Below, one piece after another: positions 1 to 8,299 of a DNA stretch of 35,037 nt. The translations under genes and the position numbers were made by a program. The first letter of the stretch is position 1. The number at the start of each line of letters is the position of its first letter. A model generated the notes under the pieces. That model was not told the origin of the DNA. It ran no database searches and worked only from the letters and a program-made list of their open reading frames with translations. Source of the DNA: Paracoccaceae bacterium (GTDB lineage Bacteria > Pseudomonadota > Alphaproteobacteria > Rhodobacterales > Rhodobacteraceae); NCBI GenBank assembly GCA_018223085.1, contig JAAEZB010000020.1, positions 1 through 35,037 of the forward strand, written 5' to 3'.

Positions 1-20
1 TTTCCGGGTCTGATGCGCCT

Positions 21-707
21 ATGGGTGTTGTTGAAGAGATCATGTTGCGCCAGTCGGTGCGGTTTGGGGTGTTCCTTTTGGGGGGCGGGGCGGCGTTGCT
101 TTATGCGGCGTGGTTTTGTTATCGCGGCTCGTCTAACCTCAAGACCTTTGTGAAGGCGGTGCCGATGCTGGCCTTTGCGGTCGGGGCGTTTGCGACGTTT
201 GGGCATCCTCTCATCATTCTCGCGCTCCTGGCGTCGGCGCTGGGCGATATTGCGATTTCGCGGCCGGGGGAGCGGGCGTTCCTTGTGGGACTGGTCAGTT
301 TCGCGGTGGCGCATCTGTTTTATATCCTGCGGTTCTGGGGGCTGGTGGGGTTTGAGGGCGTGATGGCCTTGCCTTGGGCGGCGGCGCTCGTGGTGCTTTT
401 TGCGCTGTCGACGGAGCGGTGGCTTATTCCGCATACGGGCGGAATGAAGCTGCCGGTGCGGATTTATGTGTTGCTGATCTCGCTTATGGGGCTGACGGCG
501 CTGGGCCTGACGGGGTCGCCTTTGGCGCTCATGGGGGCGTTTGCCTTTATGGCGTCGGATACGATCCTCGCGATCCAGATTTTCCGCATGAAGGAGGAGT
601 CGCGTTGGCAGGTGCCGGCCTCGGTCCTTCTCTGGCTTCTTTATGCGGGGGGGCAATTGGCGATCGTGATTGGCGTTGGCTGGGCCGCGCCGCTCTTCCA
701 TCTTTGA
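21..707 (+). CDS. YhhN/TMEM86-family membrane protein (putative lysoplasmalogenase)
   Basis: A 228-residue, almost wholly hydrophobic protein with about seven or eight membrane segments. The motif SALGDIAIS near residue 72 and the following hydrophobic/aromatic pattern (FAVAHLFYILRF) match the YhhN/TMEM86 family. Some members of that family hydrolyse lysoplasmalogens in the membrane; the substrate in bacteria is mostly unproven, so the function is inferred from family alone. The frame is open to the window edge, so the true start could lie upstream. Internal ATG codons at 21 and 42 both lack a convincing ribosome-binding site. The gene ends 46 bases before ftsY on the same strand and may be cotranscribed with it. 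Confidence 0.72.
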   Translation: MGVVEEIMLRQSVRFGVFLLGGGAALLYAAWFCYRGSSNLKTFVKAVPMLAFAVGAFATFGHPLIILALLASALGDIAISRPGERAFLVGLVSFAVAHLFYILRFWGLVGFEGVMALPWAAALVVLFALSTERWLIPHTGGMKLPVRIYVLLISLMGLTALGLTGSPLALMGAFAFMASDTILAIQIFRMKEESRWQVPASVLLWLLYAGGQLAIVIGVGWAAPLFHL

Positions 708-753
708 GCAACTGGCATTAGGTGAGGAAGGGTAACACCCGGAGGCCCTGCGC

Positions 754-1881
754 ATGGCGTTTTTCTCGAAACTGAAGGACAAGTTGTTCAAGTCGTCGTC
801 GAAGCTCGACGAGGGGTTGGATGCGATTGTCGAGGAAGGCGGCGAAGACGTCGTTGAGGCGGCGGTTGAAGAGGTTCAGGGCGTTCCGGTTGAGGAGGCT
901 CTGACGCCGCCCGTTGCCGATCCTGAACCGCTTGCCGAGCCGGAGCCGGATGAGACCCCTGTGGAAAGCAGTGCCGAGGCACCGGCAGCGCCGAAGGGGG
1001 GCATCCTTGCGCGGCTTACGGGGCGCGCGACGGGCGCGGGCGAGGTCAAGCGGGTGCTTGACGATGAGATGCTTGAACAGCTTGAAGAGTTGCTCATCGC
1101 GTCGGATATGGGGGTCGATACGGCGCTGCGCGTGACGGCCAATATCGCCGAGGGGCGGTTTGGCAAACGTCTTTCGGCGCGCCAGCTCAAGGAGCTTCTC
1201 GCCGGGGAAATCTCGCGGATCATGGAGCCGGTGGCGAAACCGCTGCCGATCTATCCGACCACGCCGCAGGTTGTTCTGGTCGTGGGGGTCAACGGGTCGG
1301 GCAAGACGACGACGATTGGCAAGCTCGCGAGCCAGTTCAAGGGCGCGGGCAAGTCGGTTGTGATTGCGGCGGGCGATACGTTTCGCGCGGCGGCGGTTGA
1401 ACAGCTACAGGTTTGGGGCGAGCGGGCCGGGGTGCCGGTTCTGACGGCGCCAGAAGGGTCGGACCCGGCGAGCCTTGCGTTTGATGCGATGACACAGGCG
1501 CAGGAGAGCGGCGCGGACCTTTTGATGATCGACACGGCGGGGCGGCTGCAGAACCGCGCCGATCTTATGGAAGAATTGGCCAAGATCGTGCGGGTGATCC
1601 GCAAGAAGGATGAAAACGCGCCGCATAACACGCTCCTCGTGCTGGATGCGACGACGGGGCAGAACGCGATTAACCAGGTTGAGACTTTTCAGAAGCTTGC
1701 CGATGTGTCGGGGCTTGTGATGACCAAGCTCGACGGGACGGCGAAGGGGGGTATCCTCGTGTCGTTGGCCGATAAGTTCGGGTTGCCGATTCATGCAATT
1801 GGTGTTGGCGAGCAGATTGATGACCTTGCCCCGTTTGACCCGGAAGAATTTGCCGCGGCATTGACCGGATTGTCGGAGTGA
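754..1881 (+). CDS. ftsY: Signal recognition particle receptor FtsY
   Basis: A 375-residue SRP-type GTPase. It is the membrane docking receptor for SRP-ribosome complexes during cotranslational insertion of inner-membrane proteins. Residues about 25-80 form an acidic, Pro/Glu-rich A domain. The four-helix N domain runs about 90-160 and the G domain follows: P-loop GVNGSGKTT (178-186), DTFRAAAVEQL (208-218), DTAGR (260-264) and TKLDGTAKGG (324-333). All GTPase motifs are intact and the length is normal for alphaproteobacteria. The ATG at 754 has a strong GGAGG ending nine bases upstream. A DMT transporter gene follows after 16 bases. Confidence 0.97.
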   Translation: MAFFSKLKDKLFKSSSKLDEGLDAIVEEGGEDVVEAAVEEVQGVPVEEALTPPVADPEPLAEPEPDETPVESSAEAPAAPKGGILARLTGRATGAGEVKRVLDDEMLEQLEELLIASDMGVDTALRVTANIAEGRFGKRLSARQLKELLAGEISRIMEPVAKPLPIYPTTPQVVLVVGVNGSGKTTTIGKLASQFKGAGKSVVIAAGDTFRAAAVEQLQVWGERAGVPVLTAPEGSDPASLAFDAMTQAQESGADLLMIDTAGRLQNRADLMEELAKIVRVIRKKDENAPHNTLLVLDATTGQNAINQVETFQKLADVSGLVMTKLDGTAKGGILVSLADKFGLPIHAIGVGEQIDDLAPFDPEEFAAALTGLSE

Positions 1882-1897
1882 TGTCGGCGGGGCGGGC

Positions 1898-2800
1898 ATG
1901 AGCGAATGGCTCATCTCCCTTGAAGGCACAGAGGCGGGGCATCAGCTCGCGTTGATCCTTGCGATACTGGCGGCGTTTTTGCATGCGGTGTTTGGCGCGT
2001 TGCAAAAGGGGCGGCATGATCCGTGGCTTTCACGCGGAGCGATTGATGGGGCCTATGGGCTTATGGCGATGCCGTTTGCTCTTTTCGTGGTGCCATGGCC
2101 CGAGCCGCATATGTGGATTATCTTTGCCGGCGCGTTTGTGATCCATACGGCGTACAAGTTTCTACAAGCCTATGCCTATACCAAGGGGGCCTATACGGTG
2201 GTCTACCCGGTGGTGCGAGGGACGGGGCCTTTGTTTGCGGTCATCGGGGCGTGGCTTGTGTTTGGCGAGCAGTTCACGGCGCTGCAATGGGGCGGGGTGG
2301 CGGTTCTCTTGATGGGGATTTTCGGGCTGGCGCTCTATAATCTCGTGTTCCTGACCACGGCGCGGGATACGTTGCCGACGGCGTTGGCGGTTGCGGTGGC
2401 GACGGGCGTCTTTGTGGCGTTTTATACGACCTATGACGCCTATGGCATTCGTGCGACGGCCAATCCGTTTACCTTTCTGGCGTGGTTCTTTTTCCTCGAT
2501 GGGCTCGTCTTTCCACCGCTGGCGGCGCTGCGCTGGTGGAACATGGTCGAGCGGCCCGCCTTACCGCCGCTATTGTTGCGGGGGTTTGTCGGGGGGATTG
2601 TGGCGTTCTTCAGCTTTGGGTCGGTCATGATGGCGACGCGGCTTGATAAAGTCGGTGAGGCGGCGGTGTTGCGCGAGACCTCGACCGTGTTTGCGGCCTT
2701 GATCGGCTGGCTTGTGCTACGCGAGACGGTGGGGCCGCGGCGGATTGCTCTCATGACTTTGATCGCGGCGGGCGCGGTGTTGGTTGAACTGGGCGGGTGA
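1898..2800 (+). CDS. EamA/DMT-superfamily transporter
   Basis: A 300-residue protein with about ten predicted membrane segments and two EamA-like halves, each ending in a pattern typical of drug/metabolite transporters (for example VIGAWLVFGEQFTALQWGGV near residue 115 and LIGWLVLRETVGPRRI near 270). The substrate cannot be told from sequence. The gene lies 16 bases after ftsY and its stop codon is 38 bases before the ispZ ATG, so the three are probably cotranscribed. The ATG at 1898 follows a GGCGGGGCGGG stretch that may serve as a weak ribosome-binding site. Confidence 0.85.
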   Translation: MSEWLISLEGTEAGHQLALILAILAAFLHAVFGALQKGRHDPWLSRGAIDGAYGLMAMPFALFVVPWPEPHMWIIFAGAFVIHTAYKFLQAYAYTKGAYTVVYPVVRGTGPLFAVIGAWLVFGEQFTALQWGGVAVLLMGIFGLALYNLVFLTTARDTLPTALAVAVATGVFVAFYTTYDAYGIRATANPFTFLAWFFFLDGLVFPPLAALRWWNMVERPALPPLLLRGFVGGIVAFFSFGSVMMATRLDKVGEAAVLRETSTVFAALIGWLVLRETVGPRRIALMTLIAAGAVLVELGG

Positions 2801-2838
2801 ATGGGCCAGATAGAGCGAAACATAAGGATGAGCGCGCG

Positions 2839-3450
2839 ATGAGCGAAAAGACAAAGATCAATCCGCTTCTCAAGATGGGGCTCGAACTTGGGCCGATCGT
2901 GGCGTTTTTCGTCGCTTACCTGAAGCTGCGGGAAGAGACGTTTCTTATTGGCGGGACGGAGTATGAGGGGTTCATCCTTGTCACGGCGGGGTTTGTGCCG
3001 CTGATGATCCTGAGCACGGGGATTTTGTGGCGTCTGACGGGGCACCTTTCGAAGATGCAGGTCGCGACGCTGGTGCTTGTGGTGATCTTTGGCGGGTTGT
3101 CGGTTTGGCTCAACGATGATCGGTTCTTCAAGATGAAGCCGACGATGATCTATCTTCTGTTTGGTGGCGCGCTTGGGGTCGGGCTTATGCGGGGGCAGAG
3201 TTACCTGCGCTATGTCATGGAAGAGATGGTGCCGATGACGCATGAGGGATGGATGATCCTGACCAAGCGGCTTACGGCGTTTTTCCTTGGGCTGGCGGTA
3301 TTGAACGAGGTGATCTGGCGCACGCAGAGCACGGATACATGGGTCTATTTCAAGACCTTTGGCCTTACGGCGGCGGTTTTCGTGTTTTTCATGACCCAAG
3401 GGGGCGTGTTGCAGAAATACGCGACCGACGAAGAGCACGACGACGCGTAA
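2839..3450 (+). CDS. ispZ: Inner-membrane septation protein IspZ/YciB family
   Basis: With the ATG at 2839 the protein is 203 residues, begins MSEKTKINPLLKMGLELGPI, and has five or more membrane segments. The ELGPIVAFFVAYLK opening and the NEVIWRTQSTDTWVYFKTFG block near the end are hallmarks of the YciB/IspZ family, which is linked to cell-envelope integrity and septation; its biochemical role is unsettled. An earlier GTG at 2797 overlaps the upstream stop codon, but the ATG at 2839 is preferred because AAGGATGAG lies just upstream and family homology begins there. A hairpin-rich repeat begins at the last base of the stop codon. Confidence 0.9.
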   Translation: MSEKTKINPLLKMGLELGPIVAFFVAYLKLREETFLIGGTEYEGFILVTAGFVPLMILSTGILWRLTGHLSKMQVATLVLVVIFGGLSVWLNDDRFFKMKPTMIYLLFGGALGVGLMRGQSYLRYVMEEMVPMTHEGWMILTKRLTAFFLGLAVLNEVIWRTQSTDTWVYFKTFGLTAAVFVFFMTQGGVLQKYATDEEHDDA

Positions 3451-3513
3451 GGGGCGCTGCCCCTCACGTTGCCAAGGCAACGCTCACCCCGGAGTATTTT
3501 TCCAGAGAAGAAG
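3450..3513. repeat. Double-hairpin intergenic repeat-like element
   Basis: Two adjacent hairpins follow ispZ directly: AGGGGC/GCCCCT (3450-3455 with 3459-3464) and CGTTGCC/GGCAACG (3467-3473 with 3476-3482). They are followed by CACCCCGGAGTATTTTTCCAGAGAAGAAG-like sequence with a T run, split here as CACCCCGGAGTA and TTTTTCC. The element could terminate ispZ transcription. From memory, similar hairpin plus CCGGAGTATTTTT units recur between genes in Rhodobacteraceae genomes. Only one copy lies in this window, so repeat status is an inference. The opposing hydrolase gene ends inside it. Confidence 0.5.
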
Positions 3514-4416
3514 CGCAGGCGGCAGGAAAGCAGGCCGACGCGCGGGGCGTTCTTCGGCAGGCATGCTGAGGCGGTTTTGCAAGTGTGGTAGTGGCAGGCG
3601 TTCGGGACGGCGGATCAGGGCGTTATAGAACGGGAAGACGCCGGGGCGCAGGTAGGTCGACCAGTGGCAATGGGTATGGCGGCGCGGCGCGATGGCATGG
3701 CCCATATCGGCGAGGGTCGCGAGCGTGTGCGGATCGTCGAGCCGGAGCGTCAGGGCATTGCGCGCGGTAAATCCCCGGCCAAGGGCACGGTCGCCGCGCG
3801 TTGCGGGGGGCAGGGCTTTTTCATAGAGGAAATCATAGGGCGCGTTTTCGCGGCTGACGATGTTGAAGAGTTCTGCGCCTTGGCCGCCGGGGGACGCGAG
3901 GGCGGTTTCGGCGTGGCTCTGGTAGGTGGCACCGTTGAGCAGGATCACCCGGCCCAGAGACCCGCGCGAGATGTGTTGCATCGTAGCAAGCACGAGATGG
4001 GCACCGAGAGAATGAGCGATGAGATGCACAGGGCGGTCCGGGGCGAGGTGATGGAGTGTGTCGACCAGCACGGCAAGGGCGCGCGCGGCGGTTTCGGCCC
4101 CGGCGCGGGCGTCACGCAGCCGGCCACGGGCGGACCAGCCGAAGGCGATGGCCAGACCTTCGCCGGGCGTGCTGCGTCCGAAACCGAGGTGGCGCGGCCA
4201 ACTCAGGGCCTTGGGGCAGTCATGGCTCTCGCCGGTGGAGAAGATATGGGTATGAGGGCAATGGCGCGGGTCGCCGGGCAGGAATTTATAGCCATGCACC
4301 ATGATGATGATCGGCCCCGGTGCGGTCAGCGCACGGTCCAGAGCCGGCGTCAGCGGGTGCGGCCCGCCGTGTAATACGGGTCTTGGGCCTTGGGCATTGA
4401 TCCGGATCAGCGGCAC
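3484..4416 (-). CDS. Alpha/beta hydrolase, DUF900-like
   Basis: A 310-residue protein with an alpha/beta-hydrolase core. An oxyanion-type HGYKF sits at residues 41-45, and a nucleophile elbow AHSLGAH places Ser136 in the usual position. A candidate catalytic His lies in the DMGHAIAPRRHTHCHW stretch near residue 240. The substrate is unknown and no signal peptide is visible. The start is GTG at 4416, chosen because GGGAGGAGG lies just upstream on the minus strand; no good ATG competes. The last residues (WKNTPG then stop) are encoded by the repeat-like element shared with the ispZ 3' end, so the C-terminus is probably a recent, non-conserved tail. Confidence 0.8.
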   Translation of the reverse strand: MPLIRINAQGPRPVLHGGPHPLTPALDRALTAPGPIIIMVHGYKFLPGDPRHCPHTHIFSTGESHDCPKALSWPRHLGFGRSTPGEGLAIAFGWSARGRLRDARAGAETAARALAVLVDTLHHLAPDRPVHLIAHSLGAHLVLATMQHISRGSLGRVILLNGATYQSHAETALASPGGQGAELFNIVSRENAPYDFLYEKALPPATRGDRALGRGFTARNALTLRLDDPHTLATLADMGHAIAPRRHTHCHWSTYLRPGVFPFYNALIRRPERLPLPHLQNRLSMPAEERPARRPAFLPPALLLWKNTPG

Positions 4417-4460
4417 GGCACGGCCTCCTCCCTAGATGTTGTGTGTGGTATGGGGGAATT

Positions 4461-4489
4461 TTGAAACGGTGCCGTGAAATCCTTGTTAA
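4461..4489 (+). promoter_or_regulatory. Putative sigma-70 promoter for metZ leader
   Basis: TTGAAA at 4461-4466 and TGTTAA at 4484-4489 are separated by 17 bases. The first matches the -35 consensus at five of six positions; the second is a weak -10. The position, about 50 bases before the riboswitch aptamer, fits a metZ leader transcript. The call rests on spacing and position only. Confidence 0.4.
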
Positions 4490-4540
4490 AGCTCCGTGAC
4501 GGTCTTGACCGATGAAAGGTGCGGCATTATGGCATCGCGC

Positions 4541-4593
4541 AGTGGCGATTTGTTACCGGATTGCGGGCCACTTAAAAGATGCCGCTAAAGAGG
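4541..4593 (+). promoter_or_regulatory. SAM-II riboswitch aptamer
   Basis: The stretch matches the SAM-II class (metA/metX/metZ leaders of alphaproteobacteria): GTGGC (4542-4546) pairs with GCCAC (4567-4571), the loop carries GATTTGTTACCGG, and the 3' side ends GCCGCTAAAGAGG. GCGG (4563-4566) can pair with CCGC (4582-4585) to give the class's H-type pseudoknot. It would sense S-adenosylmethionine and repress metZ when SAM is plentiful. An upstream GCGGCAT (4521-4527) is perfectly complementary to ATGCCGC (4579-4585), a possible competing helix that would break the pseudoknot. Confidence 0.9.
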
Positions 4594-4606
4594 TCAGGAC
4601 GACAGT

Positions 4607-4639
4607 AAACCCCTGTTCGCTTGGCCGACGGGGGTTTTT
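4607..4639 (+). terminator. Rho-independent terminator in metZ leader
   Basis: AAACCCC (4607-4613) pairs with GGGGTTT (4631-4637). The stem extends inward through TGTT/GACG to about eleven pairs and runs into TTTTTGTTT. It lies between the SAM-II aptamer and the metZ start codon, so it is a plausible expression platform for transcription attenuation. No clear antiterminator joining it to the aptamer was found by eye. Confidence 0.75.
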
Positions 4640-4671
4640 GTTTGGGCGCAAGGCGCCTGCGGAGAACGACA

Positions 4672-5853
4672 ATGAGCGATTGGAAAGCACGCACGAAGCT
4701 CGTGCACGGAGGCACGCGGCGCAGCCAGTATAACGAGGTGAGCGAAGCGATTTTCCTCACCCAGGGCTTTGTATACGACACCGCCGAACAGGCCGAGGCA
4801 CGGTTCCTCAAGACGGGCGAGGATGAGTTCATCTATGCCCGCTATGGCAACCCGACCGTGGCCATGTTCGAAGAGCGGATTGCCCTTCTCGAAGGGGCGG
4901 AGGATGCCTTTGCGACGGCCTCGGGGATGGCGGCGGTCAATGGGGCGCTGATGTCCTTGGTGAAGGCGGGCGACCATGTGGTTGCGGCGCAGGCCTTGTT
5001 TGGGTCGTGTCTTTATATCCTTGAAGATATTCTGCGCCGGTTCGGGGTTGAGGTCACGTTGGTGGACGGGACGGACCTTGAGCAATGGCGCGCGGCCGTG
5101 CGGGAAGATACGGCGGTTGTTTTCTTTGAATCCATGTCGAACCCGACGCTCGAAGTCATCGACGTGGCGGCGGTTTCCGAGATTGCCCATGCGGTTGGGG
5201 CGAAGGTGGTGATCGATAATGTGTTCTCGACGCCGGTTTTTTCCGATGCCATCGCGCAGGGGGCGGATATCGTCATCTATTCGGCGACCAAGCATATCGA
5301 CGGGCAGGGGCGCGCGCTTGGCGGGGTGATCCTTGGGTCGCGTGAGATCATTCGCGGCGTGGTTGAGCCCTATATGAAACATACCGGCGGCAGCATGTCG
5401 CCCTTTAACGCCTGGATCATGCTTAAGGGGCTTGAGACGATTGACCTTCGGGTCAACGCTCAGGCGGAAAGCGCGCTTCGGATCGCACAAGCCTTTGAAG
5501 GTCATGAGAAACTCGCGCGGATGATCTATCCGGGGCTTGAGAGTCATGCGCAGAACGCGCTTATCCAGCGTCAGCTTGGCGGCAAGGGCGGCACGGTGGT
5601 GTCCTTTGATATCAAGGGAGGGCAGGAGGCGACGTTCCGGTTCCTCAATGCGCTTGAGGTGGCGGTGATTTCGAACAACCTTGGCGATGCGAAATCCATT
5701 GCGACCCATCCGGCCACCACGACGCATCAGCGTCTTCCCGACGAACAGAAAGCCGAGCTTGGTATCACGCCGGGGTTGGTGCGCTTCTCGGTGGGGCTTG
5801 AGGATGTGGAAGACCTTATCGCCGATCTGGCGCAGGCGCTGGACGTGGCCTAA
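4672..5853 (+). CDS. metZ: O-succinylhomoserine sulfhydrylase
   Basis: A 393-residue PLP enzyme of the Cys/Met-metabolism family. It converts O-succinylhomoserine and sulfide to homocysteine in methionine synthesis. Visible motifs are the YARYGNPT cofactor/phosphate-binding segment (55-62), ATASGMAA (81-88), and SATKHIDGQG with the Schiff-base Lys207. The TKHIDGQGRALGG form is characteristic of MetZ. The ATG at 4672 is chosen over any upstream start because GGAG lies at 4661-4664, and because the frame before it would run through the riboswitch terminator. Control by the SAM-II riboswitch supports the methionine role. Specificity for succinyl over acetyl homoserine is inferred from family resemblance. 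Confidence 0.95.
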   Translation: MSDWKARTKLVHGGTRRSQYNEVSEAIFLTQGFVYDTAEQAEARFLKTGEDEFIYARYGNPTVAMFEERIALLEGAEDAFATASGMAAVNGALMSLVKAGDHVVAAQALFGSCLYILEDILRRFGVEVTLVDGTDLEQWRAAVREDTAVVFFESMSNPTLEVIDVAAVSEIAHAVGAKVVIDNVFSTPVFSDAIAQGADIVIYSATKHIDGQGRALGGVILGSREIIRGVVEPYMKHTGGSMSPFNAWIMLKGLETIDLRVNAQAESALRIAQAFEGHEKLARMIYPGLESHAQNALIQRQLGGKGGTVVSFDIKGGQEATFRFLNALEVAVISNNLGDAKSIATHPATTTHQRLPDEQKAELGITPGLVRFSVGLEDVEDLIADLAQALDVA

Positions 5854-5861
5854 GCAGACAG

Positions 5862-5896
5862 ACGCCGGAAGTGATCCAAAGGGTCGTTTCCGGCGT
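5862..5896 (+). terminator. Hairpin after metZ
   Basis: ACGCCGGAA (5862-5870) and TTCCGGCGT (5888-5896) form a perfect nine-base-pair stem with a smaller inner GATCC/GGGTC pairing. The downstream AATCCTTT is only weakly T-rich, so termination may be partial and folE2 could receive read-through. Confidence 0.6.
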
Positions 5897-5971
5897 AATC
5901 CTTTCGGAATTGGCAATTCGGTGGCAGAGATCCTAAGTTAACTCTGTCCGTAACGCGCGAAAGGGCAGGGC

Positions 5972-7072
5972 ATGAATGTGCAGATGAGCGACAAGACCGA
6001 CGATCAGGCACGTCAGGAGGCGGCAGAGGCGCTTGCGCAGCTGCGGGCCTGGGCGATGAAGGCGACGCCGACGGAGATTGCCGAGCTGGACCCGGCGATT
6101 GCGCGGCTTCTGCCAGATCAGCCCTTGTCGAACTATCCCGACCTTAGCCGCGAGTATCCGAAAGATTTCGAGGTCGATGCCGCCTATCGCGCGACACTGC
6201 CCGATTTGCAGAACGGTCCGTCGAGCCTCATCAAGGGCGAGAAACAGCAGATCGAACATGTAGGGATTTCCAATTTCCGCCTGCCGATCCGGTTTCACAC
6301 CCGCGATAATGGCGACATCACGCTTGAAACAAGCGTTACCGGGTCGGTGAGCCTTGAGGCCGAGAAGAAGGGCATCAACATGTCCCGGATCATGCGGTCA
6401 TTTTACAAGCACGCGGAAAAAACCTTTAGTTTCGAGGTGATGGAGGCGGCGCTTAATGATTACGTGAGCGATCTGGAGAGCTTTGATGCACGTATCCAGA
6501 TGCGGTTTTCCTATCCGATGAAGGTGCCGTCGCTGCGGTCTGGGCTTGAGGGCTATCAGTATTACGATATCGCGCTTGAGAAGGTGCAGCGCGGTGGCGT
6601 GCTCTATAAGATCATGCACCTTGATTTCGTTTATTCTTCGACCTGCCCTTGTTCTTTGGAGCTTGCCGAACATGCGCGGCAGGTGCGTGGACAGCTTGCC
6701 ACGCCGCATTCACAGCGGTCGGTGGCGCGGATTTCTGTGGAGATCAAAGGTGAAGAATGCCTTTGGTTTGAAGATCTTATCGACCTTGCCCGCGCGGCGG
6801 TGCCGACCGAGACGCAAGTCATGGTCAAACGCGAGGACGAGCAGGCCTTTGCGGAATTGAACGCGGCAAACCCGATTTTTGTCGAGGATGCGGCGCGGCT
6901 TTTCTGTGAGCAGTTGAAGGCCGATCCGCGGGTTGGGGATTTCCGTGTGGTGGCAAGCCATCAGGAGAGTCTGCATAGCCATGATGCGGTATCTGTCCTG
7001 ACCGAAGGGCCGCTTTTTGACTCGGTCAGCCTTGATCCACGCTTGTTCCAGACCCTGTTCCACGTCGGGTAA
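5972..7072 (+). CDS. folE2: GTP cyclohydrolase I, type IB (FolE2)
   Basis: A 366-residue member of the GTP cyclohydrolase IB family. It makes 7,8-dihydroneopterin triphosphate from GTP, the first step of folate/pterin synthesis. Diagnostic stretches are EHVGISNFRLPI (95-106), the STCPCS motif with Cys225/Cys227 as candidate metal ligand, and TPHSQRS with His246. FolE2 tolerates metals other than zinc and often serves under zinc limitation, but no Zur box is visible upstream. AGGGCAGGG precedes the ATG at 5972; a second in-frame ATG at 5984 is possible. The enzyme supplies pterin precursor for folB/folP later in the window. Confidence 0.95.
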   Translation: MNVQMSDKTDDQARQEAAEALAQLRAWAMKATPTEIAELDPAIARLLPDQPLSNYPDLSREYPKDFEVDAAYRATLPDLQNGPSSLIKGEKQQIEHVGISNFRLPIRFHTRDNGDITLETSVTGSVSLEAEKKGINMSRIMRSFYKHAEKTFSFEVMEAALNDYVSDLESFDARIQMRFSYPMKVPSLRSGLEGYQYYDIALEKVQRGGVLYKIMHLDFVYSSTCPCSLELAEHARQVRGQLATPHSQRSVARISVEIKGEECLWFEDLIDLARAAVPTETQVMVKREDEQAFAELNAANPIFVEDAARLFCEQLKADPRVGDFRVVASHQESLHSHDAVSVLTEGPLFDSVSLDPRLFQTLFHVG

Positions 7073-7177
7073 GTCCGGGGAAATCGCACGTCTGTATCGC
7101 GTCTGTATTGCGTATGCATCGCGGTGGTGCGGGTTTTGGGGCGATTTGTTGGTCTTGAGGCGGTGTTTCACAAAGTT

Positions 7178-7203
7178 GGGTGAGCGGTATCGACCGCTTA
7201 CCC
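7178..7203. terminator. Stem-loop between folE2 and the GT4 gene
   Basis: GGGTGAGCGGT (7178-7188) and ACCGCTTACCC (7193-7203) form an eleven-pair stem with one G-T pair and a four-base loop. It lies between the convergent folE2 and glycosyltransferase genes. No strong T run follows on either strand, so it may act as a weak bidirectional terminator. The rest of 7073-7234 holds a short tandem CGTCTGTATYG repeat near 7090 and nothing else recognisable. Confidence 0.5.
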
Positions 7204-7234
7204 TAGTCTCTATGCGGTGACCTCAATGGCGGCA

Positions 7235-8275
7235 TTATTCAGCGGGGCAGGCGTGGGTCGAGTAAACGTCCGATGTTGAAACCGCAGTGGCGTCATACCC
7301 TGTATGATCGGCGATGAGCCGTGACCAAGCCGATGCAAACTCGCGCTCACAGTCGACAGCACGGCTACTTTTCTGTTTCACCGTGTCGGCCTCAAGGGCG
7401 GTGGCAAGCGCCTGCGCCCAGCCCGCCTCTTCCTGACCGTAGACAAAGGTGCCATCGCGACCCGCGCTCATGGTCAGGCCGTCGACACCGGAGCAGAGCA
7501 CCGGGCGACCGGCCGCGCGCGCCTCAAGTGCCACGAGGCCGAAGGCTTCCCAGCGTGAGGGAATGGCGACGAGATCGACAGACTGCATAACGCGGTCTGG
7601 GTGGTCAGAGTGGCCGAAGAACCGAATGCGCGGATCATCGCAGGCCAGAGCGCGTAGCGCCGCGTCTTCCGGCCCGGCGCCATGAATATGCAGCGAGACA
7701 TCTTGGTTAGGCAGCCTGCGGAAAGCGCGGATCAGGATGTCAAAGCCCTTCTGGCGATGCAGCCGACCAATGGCACCGATTACGCGCGGTGTGCCGTCTG
7801 CGGGTGCCAGCGCGCGAAAATCCCGGAGATCCACCACCGGTGCGATCACGCGCAACGTTTGGGCGGCGGCGAGGCGGCGGCGTTTCATCCAATCTGCCTG
7901 TGCCTGGCTGACGGCGACAACGTTGTCGAATAGGGCAAGTGACGTCCGCAGCATTGTAAAGAAGCGCAGTTTAGAGGGAACGTTCAGTGCGGTGAATGCC
8001 TCGGTATAGCTATGCTCGACATGGACGAGCGGTTTGCCAGCATGACGGGCGCGGAACGCGATCAGCGACGGTAGCCTGCGCCAGTTGAGGCTCAGGTGTG
8101 AGACGATGATATCGGCGTCGCAGCTCGGGAGGGCGCCATTGCGGGATACGACGCGCAGGCTATGGCGTGCGGTGCGGTCCATGAGGGGGCAGGTCTGAAT
8201 ATGTTCGAGAACGCGGTTGACGCCGCCGGGCGTGGCATCGTCGACGAGGTGCAGGACATGGGGGAGATTGGGCAT
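7235..8275 (-). CDS. Glycosyltransferase family 4
   Basis: A 346-residue GT-B glycosyltransferase. It opens with VLHLVDDATPGGVNRVLEH, typical of the N-terminal domain. The C-terminal donor-binding domain begins at GAIGRLHRQKGFDIL, and the conserved EX7E motif appears as EAFGLVALE within PSRWEAFGLVALEARAAG. It should add one sugar to the growing lipid-linked oligosaccharide on the cytoplasmic face; the sugar is not predictable. It is the last gene of a four-gene minus-strand operon: only 24 bases separate it from the preceding GT2 gene. Confidence 0.9.
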   Translation of the reverse strand: MPNLPHVLHLVDDATPGGVNRVLEHIQTCPLMDRTARHSLRVVSRNGALPSCDADIIVSHLSLNWRRLPSLIAFRARHAGKPLVHVEHSYTEAFTALNVPSKLRFFTMLRTSLALFDNVVAVSQAQADWMKRRRLAAAQTLRVIAPVVDLRDFRALAPADGTPRVIGAIGRLHRQKGFDILIRAFRRLPNQDVSLHIHGAGPEDAALRALACDDPRIRFFGHSDHPDRVMQSVDLVAIPSRWEAFGLVALEARAAGRPVLCSGVDGLTMSAGRDGTFVYGQEEAGWAQALATALEADTVKQKSSRAVDCEREFASAWSRLIADHTGYDATAVSTSDVYSTHACPAE

Positions 8276-8299
8276 GGTTTCTCTCTCTCGCGCTGGGGG

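Noticed and set aside
7085-7125. Short CGTCTGTATYG tandem repeats as a CRISPR or satellite
   Set aside because: There are only two near copies of about eleven bases with no spacers, so they are noted but not called.
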